The notes beneath the pieces were generated by a model. That model saw only the letters and a program-made list of their open reading frames with translations. It had not been told where the DNA came from and did not search any database. A DNA stretch of 34,079 nucleotides, taken from contig JAOAKB010000004.1 in NCBI GenBank assembly GCA_026413865.1, positions 65,664-99,742 on the forward strand, given 5' to 3'. The translations under genes and the position numbers were made by a program. Numbering within the stretch: the stretch's first letter is position 1; each line of letters begins with the position of its first letter. Shown here piece by piece: positions 24,920-32,107 of this stretch. The stretch is from Nitrososphaeria archaeon. Lineage in GTDB: Archaea > Thermoproteota > Nitrososphaeria > JACIWG01.

Positions 24920-25656
24920 ATTTCAGGAACTTCACCAAAAATAACATCTCTTCTTACACCATCAATGTAAAGCTTGTAGAGACCACCCTTATACTCGTAT
25001 ACTATGAACCATATTGGAGCATGCAGATAATTCTTCTCTAAAACCTTTACTTTACAGTTGAAGTTTAAAATCTTGTCAACTTCCCTCTGCACAAGATACT
25101 TGTGCAAAGACCTAACACCTTCAACAGCTCTTTCTTCAGCCTCATCAGAGTCTATTTCACTATTTAACACAATACCATATTTTTCAATTTTCCCTATATC
25201 AAAAGGAACCTTAGAAGCCAGTCCAAGATGATATTCCCTTTCAGGAAAAGGTGTGTTCTTTCTTGCAATAACAATCCAATCATAGGAGCCACTTAAAACA
25301 TCCTTCCTAACAATGGATGGACCGAGACGTTCAAAATATCCTTCAAAAGAAGTTACAGCATTTAATGATATAATCCATAACGGCACATAGAAAAGATTCT
25401 TCTCAACAATCTTACCACGTTTTCTTAGGTCAGGAGGCTTAAGAAAACCTTCACTAAACCAATCTCTAACAAAATTTTCAACCAAATCAATACTAATCTG
25501 ATTAACAAACATACTATGTTCGAAAGTAAAAGGTTTACTTACATTCAGTAGACCAGTGTAACCACAATATTGGCAAGTGAATATAATTTCACCTTTATCA
25601 AACTTTAAAGGTGCACCACAATGCGGACAACTAACTTCCCTTAATATTTCAGGCAT
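24916..25656 (-). CDS. Zinc-ribbon protein of unknown function
   Basis: The 246-residue protein starts with a zinc ribbon: CPHC (C10, C13) and CQYC (C28, C31) with a Gly-Tyr turn. The rest (about 45-246) is a beta-rich domain with NLFYVPLWIISLNAV (about 107-121) and a second similar half YLHAPIWFIVYEYKGGLYKLYIDG (about 210-233), so it may be a two-repeat fold. No membrane helix is clear. I do not recognise a function. It is divergent from HtpX with 46 bases between and convergent with HtrA, placing it between two proteases. Confidence 0.65.
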   Translation of the reverse strand: MPEILREVSCPHCGAPLKFDKGEIIFTCQYCGYTGLLNVSKPFTFEHSMFVNQISIDLVENFVRDWFSEGFLKPPDLRKRGKIVEKNLFYVPLWIISLNAVTSFEGYFERLGPSIVRKDVLSGSYDWIVIARKNTPFPEREYHLGLASKVPFDIGKIEKYGIVLNSEIDSDEAEERAVEGVRSLHKYLVQREVDKILNFNCKVKVLEKNYLHAPIWFIVYEYKGGLYKLYIDGVRRDVIFGEVPEI

Positions 25657-25663
25657 ACCAGCA

Positions 25664-25675
25664 AGCTTATAAGCT
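25664..25675 (+). promoter_or_regulatory. Palindromic TATA-like element before HtpX
   Basis: AGCTTATAAGCT is a perfect 12-base palindrome centred 33 bases before the HtpX ATG and 13 bases before the leftward zinc-ribbon gene. Only the rightward distance suits a TATA box. For the leftward gene, CATTAAATAG near 25685-25694 lies at a suitable distance. Confidence 0.4.
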
Positions 25676-25702
25676 AAAAAACAGTCTATTTAATGTTATC
25701 AT

Positions 25703-26728
25703 ATGGCAACATTAATTCAGCTAAAAACAAGGATGATCATTGTTTTAATAGCCCTATTCATATTCTTCACAATATTCTTTTTCACAATAGCTTACGTTTT
25801 CGAAATAAGCCCAATCTACAGCTTCCTACTTGCAGCAGCATTCATCATACTACAGTTCATCATAGGCCCAACATTAGTCAAAATATCAACAGGACTAAAA
25901 TATTTGAGACAAGGAGAAAATCTTTGGCTAGAAGATGTGGTGACATCTCTTTGCAGAAAAGGAAAACTGCCAATTCCAAAACTGGCAATTGTAAATGATA
26001 CAACACCAAACGCTTTTACATTCGGATACACTAGTAAAAGTGCAACATTAGCAATACATAGAGGATTACTTGAAAAGCTTAACAAAAGTGAAATCGAGGC
26101 AGTAATAGGACATGAGCTGGGCCACATAAGACATAAGGATGCCTTTATCATAACAGCCATTTCAGCCCTACCACTTTTAGCATACTTGATCGCTAGAACA
26201 ACATTTTCCATTCAAAAAGTTTCAGGAGAAAGGAGAAGAAGAGGAAACATTTTACCAATACTATTACTTACAATAATATCATACTTAATTTATATTATTG
26301 GACAACTCTTCGTATACGGATTCAGTAGAATGAGAGAACATTATGCTGACACATATTCTGCATTCCTTACAAAAAACCCTAGAGCACTAGTAAGCGCTCT
26401 AGCACGCATAGCTTATGGACTGGCCCTAGCACCTAAAGAAAATGCTTCAGCAAGAGCATTCTATATTTTAGACCCAATATATGCTTCAAAAGAGATTAAA
26501 GAAATTTTAGAAAAGAAAGAAGATTATGATATAAACAGAGATGGAGTTTTAGATGAAAAAGAACTTGAGATGGCAATGGAAAGAGAGGCTGAATCTAGTT
26601 GGGTGAGAGTGAACATGCTATTTTCTACACATCCACCAACATACAAAAGAATACTACTTCTTAAACAGATAGAAAAAGAGTTAGAAACTGGAAACTTTAG
26701 TGAAAAAAGTTTATATCGCTATATTTAG
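25703..26728 (+). CDS. htpX: HtpX-type membrane zinc metalloprotease (M48) with EF-hand-like insert
   Basis: The 341-residue protein has two N-terminal membrane helices (about 10-32, 38-58), the zinc motif HELGH (H137, E138, H141), a further membrane pair (about 150-165 and 184-206), the third zinc ligand E212 in REHYAD, and the M48 C-terminal STHPPTYKR (308-316). HtpX degrades misfolded membrane proteins. Unusually, residues 276-287 (DINRDGVLDEKE) fit the canonical 12-residue EF-hand calcium loop: D1, N3, D5, G6, hydrophobic 8, D9, E12, with flanking helices. The gene ends in a 4-base overlap with tatA. Confidence 0.92.
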   Translation: MATLIQLKTRMIIVLIALFIFFTIFFFTIAYVFEISPIYSFLLAAAFIILQFIIGPTLVKISTGLKYLRQGENLWLEDVVTSLCRKGKLPIPKLAIVNDTTPNAFTFGYTSKSATLAIHRGLLEKLNKSEIEAVIGHELGHIRHKDAFIITAISALPLLAYLIARTTFSIQKVSGERRRRGNILPILLLTIISYLIYIIGQLFVYGFSRMREHYADTYSAFLTKNPRALVSALARIAYGLALAPKENASARAFYILDPIYASKEIKEILEKKEDYDINRDGVLDEKELEMAMEREAESSWVRVNMLFSTHPPTYKRILLLKQIEKELETGNFSEKSLYRYI

Positions 26729-27024
26729 GCAGCCTTCTTTATTTCTTCTCTAAGTTGTTCGTCTGTTTTGCCTGTTGGATCTATTCCTAAAGCCTTTGCT
26801 GCTTCCTCAAGCTTTAGTCGCTCAGGACTCTTATTCAATTCAGCTGAAGCCTTCTCTATCTCCTTCTCAATTTCAAGCTTACCCTTCTGAAATTCTCCTG
26901 TAGCACGCCCGATAGCCCTAGCAATTTCAGGAATTTTACTGGCTCCGAAAAGTAATACAACAACTACAATAAGAACCCAGAACCATTCCATACCAGCAAT
27001 ATTAAACAACAACCTTTCCAACAT
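26725..27024 (-). CDS. tatA: TatA-type twin-arginine translocase subunit
   Basis: The 99-residue protein has the TatA plan: one N-terminal helix (about 12-28, MEWFWVLIVVVVLLFG) ending in the FG hinge, an amphipathic helix (SKIPEIARAIGRATGEFQKG) and a charged C-terminal tail. It forms the Tat pore for folded proteins. ATG at 27024 is chosen because GGTGA lies five bases upstream. It follows tatC by 29 bases on the same strand. Confidence 0.92.
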   Translation of the reverse strand: MLERLLFNIAGMEWFWVLIVVVVLLFGASKIPEIARAIGRATGEFQKGKLEIEKEIEKASAELNKSPERLKLEEAAKALGIDPTGKTDEQLREEIKKAA

Positions 27025-27053
27025 TCCTATCACCAAACAACTCTATCAAACTT

Positions 27054-27833
27054 CTATTTAACTGTTTTCTTAGAAAAGTAGTATCCTATAATATATAGGA
27101 CAATCATTGGAATCGCTACAAACCACATTGTTATTCCACTACCGTCTGGAGTAATAAATGCGCCATAGATTATTGAGAAGACAACAAAATATCTGAAATA
27201 TTTTTTCCAACTTTCAGGGTTCACAATACCCAATTTCGTGAGACCCCACATAACAGCTGGGACCTCGAATGTTATACCCATAGCAATACATAAAAGTGCA
27301 ATGAACATTATAAAATCATTTATTGTAATATATGTGATTATACCTATACTTGAAGCATAAAGGTAAAGAAACTCGAATGCAAATGGGACAAGAAAAAGGT
27401 AGCCGAAAATGCAGCCAACAATAAATAAGCTTGTAACAGGCAATGTTAGCTTAACAATAATCCTTTTCTCATGCTCATAAAGGGCTGGTGCAACAAAAGC
27501 CCAAACCTCGTAAACTATGACAGGCATACCTACAACAACACCTAAAATCATAGAAATGAGCATTTCCGAAATAAGGGCTTCAGAAGGTGAGGTAACAATT
27601 ATCTTAACATATGAGGGAAGAACCTGTCCCTCAAGAAACTTTATTATTCCAGCAGCAGTATTATGGAAAATGTTCGGATAAGGGTATGGTATGTAAAGGT
27701 GGCCTAAATCAAAAAATCTTATCTCGAATAGGAAGAAGAATAATGCTAAACCTACTACTACAGCAAAAATTTTTATTAGACGCTGTCTAAGCTCTTCAAT
27801 ATGCTCTAATATTGTCATCTCTTTACCGGGCAA
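27054..27833 (-). CDS. tatC: TatC, twin-arginine translocase receptor
   Basis: The 259-residue protein has six predicted membrane helices and the TatC signatures HIEELRQRL (11-19) near the N-terminus and MPVIVYEVWAFVAPALYEHEKR (103-124), with the conserved Glu in the first cytosolic-loop region at E109. It recognises RR-leader substrates. The start is TTG at 27833 with GGCGGT upstream; ATG at 27818 would remove five residues and is possible. It forms a tatC-tatA operon. Confidence 0.93.
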   Translation of the reverse strand: MPGKEMTILEHIEELRQRLIKIFAVVVGLALFFFLFEIRFFDLGHLYIPYPYPNIFHNTAAGIIKFLEGQVLPSYVKIIVTSPSEALISEMLISMILGVVVGMPVIVYEVWAFVAPALYEHEKRIIVKLTLPVTSLFIVGCIFGYLFLVPFAFEFLYLYASSIGIITYITINDFIMFIALLCIAMGITFEVPAVMWGLTKLGIVNPESWKKYFRYFVVFSIIYGAFITPDGSGITMWFVAIPMIVLYIIGYYFSKKTVK

Positions 27834-27869
27834 AGGCTACCGCCTACAATAGGACGCTTCCAAATTGTT

Positions 27870-28553
27870 TTATAAAAATCTTTTAATCTCTTTAGCCATT
27901 TCCTTAATCTTTTCTTCAGGGTTAGATGCTTTAACAATACCACTTGCTACAAGAACACCTTCGGCACCAAGCTCAAGAGCCCTCCTAACATCTTCACCAC
28001 TAACAATACCTGCACCACAGATAAGTCTAGAAGATGAGCCCACACTTTTTACAGCATTAACAGAATCAGTTATAACTTCAGGCCTAGCCTTTGAGACAGC
28101 AATGCCGCTTCCAATAAGCTCAGGAGGCTCTACAGCAACAGCATCAGGATTCATTTTCGCAAAAACTTTTGTCCTTTTAGGGTCTACAGCACATACAACA
28201 GTATCCATACCCAAACTTTTTAGAAGCTCAATTGTCAGCTTAACCCTACTTACTGGAAGCTGATGTTCACTATGATTTATTATGGAACCACATACACCAA
28301 AGCTCTTTACATATTCTGGCGAAATAAAGCCTGTTGTACTACCAGCTTTAGATAAGTCAACATGCTGAGCATACACGGGAATAGAAACTGATGAGGCAAC
28401 AGAATAGAGTATTGGAGTTGGAGGGGCTACAACAATGTTTACACCAAAATCTTTAGCAACCCTTTCAGCAGCCTTAGACATAACAACCCCCCTTTCACCA
28501 GAAGCTTCAAGATAGTTTTTCATATTAATTATTAGGACAGGAAATTTTAGCAT
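27870..28553 (-). CDS. tpiA: Triosephosphate isomerase, archaeal type
   Basis: The 227-residue protein is the short archaeal TIM, lacking several helices of the 250-residue bacterial type. Catalytic residues are K12 (NMKNY), H94 (NHSEHQ) and E142 (VEPPELIGSG); the phosphate-binding loops CGAGIVSGED and GVLVASGIVKA follow. It interconverts dihydroxyacetone phosphate and glyceraldehyde 3-phosphate. It lies upstream of tatC by 36 bases on the same strand, apparently unrelated in function. Confidence 0.97.
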   Translation of the reverse strand: MLKFPVLIINMKNYLEASGERGVVMSKAAERVAKDFGVNIVVAPPTPILYSVASSVSIPVYAQHVDLSKAGSTTGFISPEYVKSFGVCGSIINHSEHQLPVSRVKLTIELLKSLGMDTVVCAVDPKRTKVFAKMNPDAVAVEPPELIGSGIAVSKARPEVITDSVNAVKSVGSSSRLICGAGIVSGEDVRRALELGAEGVLVASGIVKASNPEEKIKEMAKEIKRFL

Positions 28554-28625
28554 ATGTACCCATAAAGGTATAGGCTTATGTTATAATAAGTTTGTCCTTA
28601 ACTATGATAAAATAAATTTGGTAGG

Positions 28626-28645
28626 GGAGGAACTAGAATTCCTCC
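28626..28645 (-). terminator. Stem-loop at the stop codon of the acidic microprotein gene
   Basis: On the minus strand GGAGGAA and TTCCTCC form a perfect 7-base stem around a 6-base loop TTCTAG that contains the microprotein stop codon TAG. No U-run follows directly, so it is not a classical terminator. It could protect or regulate the 3' end. Confidence 0.35.
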
Positions 28646-28740
28646 TCTTCCTCCTCCCACTCCTCGTCCCAGTCTTCTTCCCAGTCTTCCTCGAAATCTT
28701 CTTCAAACTCTTCTTCAAACTCTTCTTCTAAATATGGCAT
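28633..28740 (-). CDS. 35-aa highly acidic aromatic-repeat microprotein
   Basis: A minus-strand gene starts at ATG 28740 with GGTG five bases upstream. After MPYL every residue is Glu, Asp, Phe or Trp: EEEF, EEEF, EEDF, EEDW, EEDW, DEEW, then six Glu and Phe. Aromatic residues recur every four positions, so a helix would carry one aromatic stripe on an otherwise negatively charged surface. The good ribosome-binding site and upstream TATA-like element support expression. Function unknown; a nucleic-acid mimic, chaperone-like tail or metal-binding peptide are possibilities. Confidence 0.6.
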   Translation of the reverse strand: MPYLEEEFEEEFEEDFEEDWEEDWDEEWEEEEEEF

Positions 28741-28776
28741 AAGAACACCGTCTTCTAATCAACTTTAATATATCAT

Positions 28777-28785
28777 TTATAAACT
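28777..28785. promoter_or_regulatory. TATA-like element between the acidic microprotein and YrdC-domain gene
   Basis: TTTATAAAC lies about 26 bases before the YrdC-domain ATG (28806), suiting a leaderless start. It is about 40 bases from the leftward microprotein ATG (28740), suiting a short leader that includes its GGTG site. Confidence 0.4.
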
Positions 28786-28805
28786 TTTATTACAAAGGTT
28801 CAGAT

Positions 28806-29408
28806 ATGTTCATACATGTAAAATCGAGTGATAGCATACCAATTTCTAAAAAAATACTATATAGTGGAGGAATAATTGTCTTTCCAACAGAAACAGTTTA
28901 CAAGGTAGGATGTCATCTTACAAACATAAAGGCACAACAGAAACTTTATATAATGAAAGAAAATGATGTAAACTTTGTAATACTATGTAGTAGTATTGAT
29001 AGTGCATCAAACATTATAAGATGGAATCCATTAATAGAGAGATTGGCTGAAAATTTTTGGCCTGGACCACTAACAGTAGTCGGTAAAATGAAAGCAAATC
29101 TAAACCTTGAAAAATTTTTTGGAAAAACAGGTAAGGTTGCAGTAAGAGTACCATATTATTGGTGGACAGCCAACCTTCTAAAAGAGGTAGAATACATACT
29201 TTGTTCTACAGCAAATAAGCCTGGATACGGGCCTCCAACAACATTAGCACAGACACTTATAAGATTTGGAAGAAATGCTGAACTTTACATAGATGGAGGG
29301 GAAACCATATATGGAAGAGAATCAACAAAAGTTGATGTAAGCGAGGGAAAACTAGTCGTCTTAAAAGAGGGAGCATTACCAGCTAACGAGTTGAGGCAGA
29401 GGATTTAA
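28806..29408 (+). CDS. YrdC/Sua5-domain protein (TsaC-like)
   Basis: The 200-residue protein has a YrdC fold: FPTETVYKVGCHL (26-38), ENFWPGPLTVV (83-93), VAVRVP, and CSTANKPG (132-139). TsaC/Sua5 makes threonylcarbamoyl-AMP for the t6A37 tRNA modification. The usual KxR motif after the first block is K51-E-N53 here, so the Arg is missing, which may affect ATP or carbonate binding, or mark a relative such as YciO. No Sua5 C-terminal domain is present. It overlaps the convergent Cgi121-like gene, which belongs to the same pathway, by 26 bases. Confidence 0.82.
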   Translation: MFIHVKSSDSIPISKKILYSGGIIVFPTETVYKVGCHLTNIKAQQKLYIMKENDVNFVILCSSIDSASNIIRWNPLIERLAENFWPGPLTVVGKMKANLNLEKFFGKTGKVAVRVPYYWWTANLLKEVEYILCSTANKPGYGPPTTLAQTLIRFGRNAELYIDGGETIYGRESTKVDVSEGKLVVLKEGALPANELRQRI

Positions 29409-29937
29409 TTTTATAAAATTTTGAGAATACAGCAGCACTTTTATCACATAATATTTTTCCAACACCATAATTGTCAACTTCATTCCTAGAAAGGCCATGA
29501 TATTTTATAAGAAAATCAAGCTTTTCATGAGAAAATTCAAGAAGCTTTTCGTCAAAAATACCGTATCCTTCTAAAATCTTCATCATCAACTCAACCTTTT
29601 CACGTGAACCAAAACCTACTAAAAGAAACTCTTTAACATCATCTTTTGGAAAAGCATTCTTTAAGGCCTTATCAATCTTCTTGGTACAAAGAAACCTTAG
29701 CATAATATCCAAACTAGGTTTTTTTGCAACATAAAGACCACGCTTAAAAGCTTCAAAGGACTGTAAAAGTATTAGGTAAGCGTGGTCCAAGTCGGCTACG
29801 AAATGTTTATCCAAAATCTGGACAACTATATCTCCAACATCTTCTAGAAGCCTTTGAATGTAGACAGAATTATATTCTTCTTTAACCCTAAACCCTAGAC
29901 AGAATATGAGAAAATCATCCTCTATACTTTTTATCAT
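29383..29937 (-). CDS. KEOPS complex subunit Cgi121-like
   Basis: The 184-residue protein has the Cgi121 core: VQILDKHFVADLDHAYLILL then QSFEAFKRGLYVAKKPSLDIM (about 38-79), LCTKKIDKALKNAF, and a later LLVGFGSREKVELMMKIL. Cgi121 binds Bud32 and the tRNA 3' end in the t6A-forming KEOPS complex. A C-terminal extension beyond the usual core (about 140-184) is present. The gene is at the end of the leftward operon, overlapping the phosphoribosyltransferase by 23 bases and the YrdC gene by 26. Confidence 0.75.
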   Translation of the reverse strand: MIKSIEDDFLIFCLGFRVKEEYNSVYIQRLLEDVGDIVVQILDKHFVADLDHAYLILLQSFEAFKRGLYVAKKPSLDIMLRFLCTKKIDKALKNAFPKDDVKEFLLVGFGSREKVELMMKILEGYGIFDEKLLEFSHEKLDFLIKYHGLSRNEVDNYGVGKILCDKSAAVFSKFYKIKSSASTR

Positions 29938-30484
29938 AAAATTGTATCACTCTATCAAGTAATCCAGTGTCAGCATTATTGGCCTCAAAAATCTTTCTTA
30001 CATCAACACCATTAGCTTTAAGTTCCTTATAACATTCAAAAAGCTCCCAAGGATAAATTATCCATGCACTTGTCTCACTAACATAAATGTCAGGGTCTAT
30101 AACTCTATTAGGCTTAACATGTAATGTAAAGACCTTAAGACACTTTGGATTCAATCCTTTAATGTATTCAACAGCAGCCTTCAAACTTTCTCCAGAATCG
30201 ACAACATCATCAACCAATAGAACATTTTTCGAATTCACAAGAACTTGAGATATTTCTCTAATTATAGGCTTATCACTTCTCTTCCCAAAACCAGTATAAT
30301 ATTTTACATCAAGTACAATAACATCGTTAATTTCAAGAAAATCAGACATAATTCTAGCAGGAACAAGGCCACCCCTAGAAAGTGTTACGATCAAATCAAA
30401 CTTTATACCCATATCAATAATCCTAGAGGCACCTTCTACACACATTTCAAAAATATCATTCCATGATGGAGTAATATATTCCAA
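29915..30484 (-). CDS. Purine-type phosphoribosyltransferase
   Basis: The 189-residue type I phosphoribosyltransferase has the PRPP-binding motif VLLVDDVVDSGES (88-100), TLSRGGLVPARIMSDFL (34-50) and the catalytic-loop region YYTGFGKRSDKP (62-73). It resembles archaeal xanthine/guanine-type enzymes (COG2236, Gpt-like) that salvage purines with PRPP. The exact base is not determined. It follows the ubiquitin-like gene by 2 bases and overlaps Cgi121 by 23. Confidence 0.85.
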   Translation of the reverse strand: MEYITPSWNDIFEMCVEGASRIIDMGIKFDLIVTLSRGGLVPARIMSDFLEINDVIVLDVKYYTGFGKRSDKPIIREISQVLVNSKNVLLVDDVVDSGESLKAAVEYIKGLNPKCLKVFTLHVKPNRVIDPDIYVSETSAWIIYPWELFECYKELKANGVDVRKIFEANNADTGLLDRVIQFYDKKYRG

Positions 30485-30486
30485 GA

Positions 30487-30741
30487 CTAACCACCATGTG
30501 TTACTGGTATTAAGGTTATAACATCACCTTCATTAACTTTTGTATCCAAACCATTTAAAGCAGATATTTCAACACCATTCACAAGAATGAGGGTATTACT
30601 TCTATCAACAATAACATTTTCATCCAATTTCAAATAATTCAAATATTTTATAAGAGTTCGAATATCTTCAACCAATTCTTCTAAAACAATAGACTCTTTT
30701 CCAAAAAGCCTCTTAAGATGCCCTACAAAAACAACCTTCAT
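30487..30741 (-). CDS. Ubiquitin-like MoaD/ThiS/SAMP protein ending in Gly-Gly
   Basis: The 84-residue protein is a beta-grasp sulfur-carrier or small archaeal modifier: KVVFVGHLKRLFGKE at the N-terminus, LVNGVEIS, GLDTKVNEGDVITLIPVTHGG at the end. The C-terminal GG would be adenylated by an E1-like enzyme for thiolation (molybdopterin, 2-thiouridine) or for protein conjugation. No E1/MoaB/MoaE gene is in the window, so the role cannot be decided. Confidence 0.82.
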   Translation of the reverse strand: MKVVFVGHLKRLFGKESIVLEELVEDIRTLIKYLNYLKLDENVIVDRSNTLILVNGVEISALNGLDTKVNEGDVITLIPVTHGG

Positions 30742-30760
30742 AAAAATCAGCGTTTAAATT

Positions 30761-30973
30761 CTAAGACTGGTCTGCTACACCTTCTTTACCCTCTTCAACC
30801 CTATCCAATTTTCTCATGTAACTGGTAATGTATCCGGCAACCATGTTCCTTAAACCTTTAGAATAAAACTTAACATATTTTCCAACAATCTTCTTGTTCT
30901 CTTCAAAATCGGTAGTAAACTCTTTACCATACTTTTCTATCAGCATTAAAGCAAGATTCCTTACTATACCCAA
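30761..30973 (-). CDS. rps17e: Small-subunit ribosomal protein eS17 (S17e)
   Basis: The 70-residue basic protein shows the eS17 pattern: VRNLALMLIEKYGKEFTTDF, then EENKKIVGKY and SKGLRNMVAGYITSYMRKL. The start is TTG at 30973, overlapping the end of the TatD-family gene by 10 bases. The N-terminus is a few residues shorter than in most archaeal eS17. It lies upstream of the ubiquitin-like gene. Confidence 0.88.
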   Translation of the reverse strand: MGIVRNLALMLIEKYGKEFTTDFEENKKIVGKYVKFYSKGLRNMVAGYITSYMRKLDRVEEGKEGVADQS

Positions 30974-31746
30974 GACAATTCATCTCCAAGCAATCTTCCG
31001 CCTAAGTAGCTTTCCGAATTCTCCAATATAATATTTAAAGTTTCCTCCAAACTTTTTTTAAATAAATTAGAAACAGTATACACTATACTCGATAAAAGTA
31101 GTGGAGAAGAAGTGTAGCCTTCAAAACATACACCGTAAGCTACTGGAGCATCAGTTTCAACAAGAACCCTTGAAGTATCACATTTTTGAAAAAGCTTCTT
31201 TGTAGACTTACTGTACAAAAGTGTAGGACCAAAACTAAAAAAGCAGCCCATATCAAGCCCCTTCTTCAACATCCTTTCATCACCACTAAACCAATGCAAA
31301 AGTATCCTAGAAATCTTGTAGGAGGAAAGAATTTCAATAACATTTTCTTGAGCCCTGCGAGAGTGAACATTTACAGGCAGATTATATCTTTCAGCCAAAG
31401 CAAGCTGCTCCTCGAAAACCTTCCTTTGAACAGACATTGAAACAAAATCATACTTTCCATCTAAACCAATTTCACCAACTCCACTAATATAATCAATATT
31501 TTCTTCCAAAAGATTCTTGAAATCTAGAGACGAGTAAGATTGTACACACCATGGATGAACACCAATAAACGCTTTAACAAAATTATATTTTGAAGAAAGT
31601 TCTAGATTTAGCTTACTTGAAATAAAATCCATACTATTAGAGAAAACAATAACATTTCTAATGCTACAAGAAGATATAATCCAGTCTAAATAGGGCTTAA
31701 GCTCATCATCCACAAAATGAACATGAGCATCCACTAAAGGAAACAT
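30964..31746 (-). CDS. TatD-family metal-dependent hydrolase
   Basis: The 260-residue TIM-barrel protein has the TatD metal ligands H8 and H10 (DAHVHF), E92 (GEIGLD), H128 (NVHSRR), H151 (LLHWFSG) and D199 (ETDAP). TatD enzymes are DNases or tRNA editing hydrolases; the archaeal substrate is unknown. ATG at 31746 is chosen because GGTG lies seven bases upstream; a GTG seven codons earlier belongs to no visible ribosome-binding site. It heads a leftward operon with eS17, the ubiquitin-like protein, a phosphoribosyltransferase and Cgi121. Confidence 0.9.
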   Translation of the reverse strand: MFPLVDAHVHFVDDELKPYLDWIISSCSIRNVIVFSNSMDFISSKLNLELSSKYNFVKAFIGVHPWCVQSYSSLDFKNLLEENIDYISGVGEIGLDGKYDFVSMSVQRKVFEEQLALAERYNLPVNVHSRRAQENVIEILSSYKISRILLHWFSGDERMLKKGLDMGCFFSFGPTLLYSKSTKKLFQKCDTSRVLVETDAPVAYGVCFEGYTSSPLLLSSIVYTVSNLFKKSLEETLNIILENSESYLGGRLLGDELSWV

Positions 31747-31808
31747 GTCTAAGCACCTAATTAACACAAGATCTTAAAAATATTGTATTAAAGTTAATTT
31801 TATAATAA

Positions 31809-31826
31809 AGTTCTTAATGAAGAACT
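31809..31826. repeat. Perfect 7-base hairpin in an intergenic region
   Basis: AGTTCTT-AATG-AAGAACT lies in the 214-base region between the TatD gene start and tRNA-Glu. It is upstream of TatD on the minus strand, so a leader structure or protein site is possible. No other feature is seen in this spacer. Confidence 0.35.
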
Positions 31827-31960
31827 GTGTTAAATCTTCAATATTAGAAAATATTTTCTTAACATGATAATAAGCCACTAGCCTTCTCTATAAAAAAGTT
31901 TCAAGCATTTCAGAAAACATAAATAGCCATACAGGTATCTCGATTTTTTATTCCCCTAAA

Positions 31961-32038
31961 TGGTGCTCCGGCCGGGATTTGAACCCGGGTCCGCGGCTCG
32001 AGAGGCCGCTATACTTGGCCGGACTATACTACCGGAGC
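31961..32038 (-). tRNA. tRNA-Glu (anticodon CUC), CCA encoded
   Basis: On the minus strand the acceptor GCTCCGG pairs with CCGGAGC. The anticodon stem GCGGC/GCCGC frames the loop CTCTCGA, giving anticodon CTC (Glu, GAG codons). The T arm CCGGG-TTCAAAT-CCCGG is complete. The discriminator A is followed by CCA in the DNA (31961-31963), unlike the tRNA-Val at the left end. No intron is seen. Confidence 0.95.
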
Positions 32039-32061
32039 ATATGTGAGGGTTTTCACTTTGG

Positions 32062-32070
32062 TATAAATAT
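32062..32070 (-). promoter_or_regulatory. Promoter of tRNA-Glu
   Basis: On the minus strand GGATATTTATACC places a TATA core about 28 bases before the mature 5' end of tRNA-Glu, preceded by a purine-rich BRE-like stretch (AAAGG). Confidence 0.55.
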
Positions 32071-32107
32071 CCTTTGCCATTATATTGTGATATTTTTATT
32101 TGAAAGT

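Noticed and set aside
25693-25998. 101-codon frame overlapping the start of HtpX on the same strand
   Set aside because: It is a shifted frame of the htpX gene, His/Asn-rich without known motifs.
28633-28740. Possibility that the GAA/GAG-rich tract is a CRISPR array or simple tandem repeat
   Set aside because: There are no equal repeats separated by unique spacers; the tract keeps one reading frame with ATG, ribosome-binding site and stop, so it is treated as a small gene.
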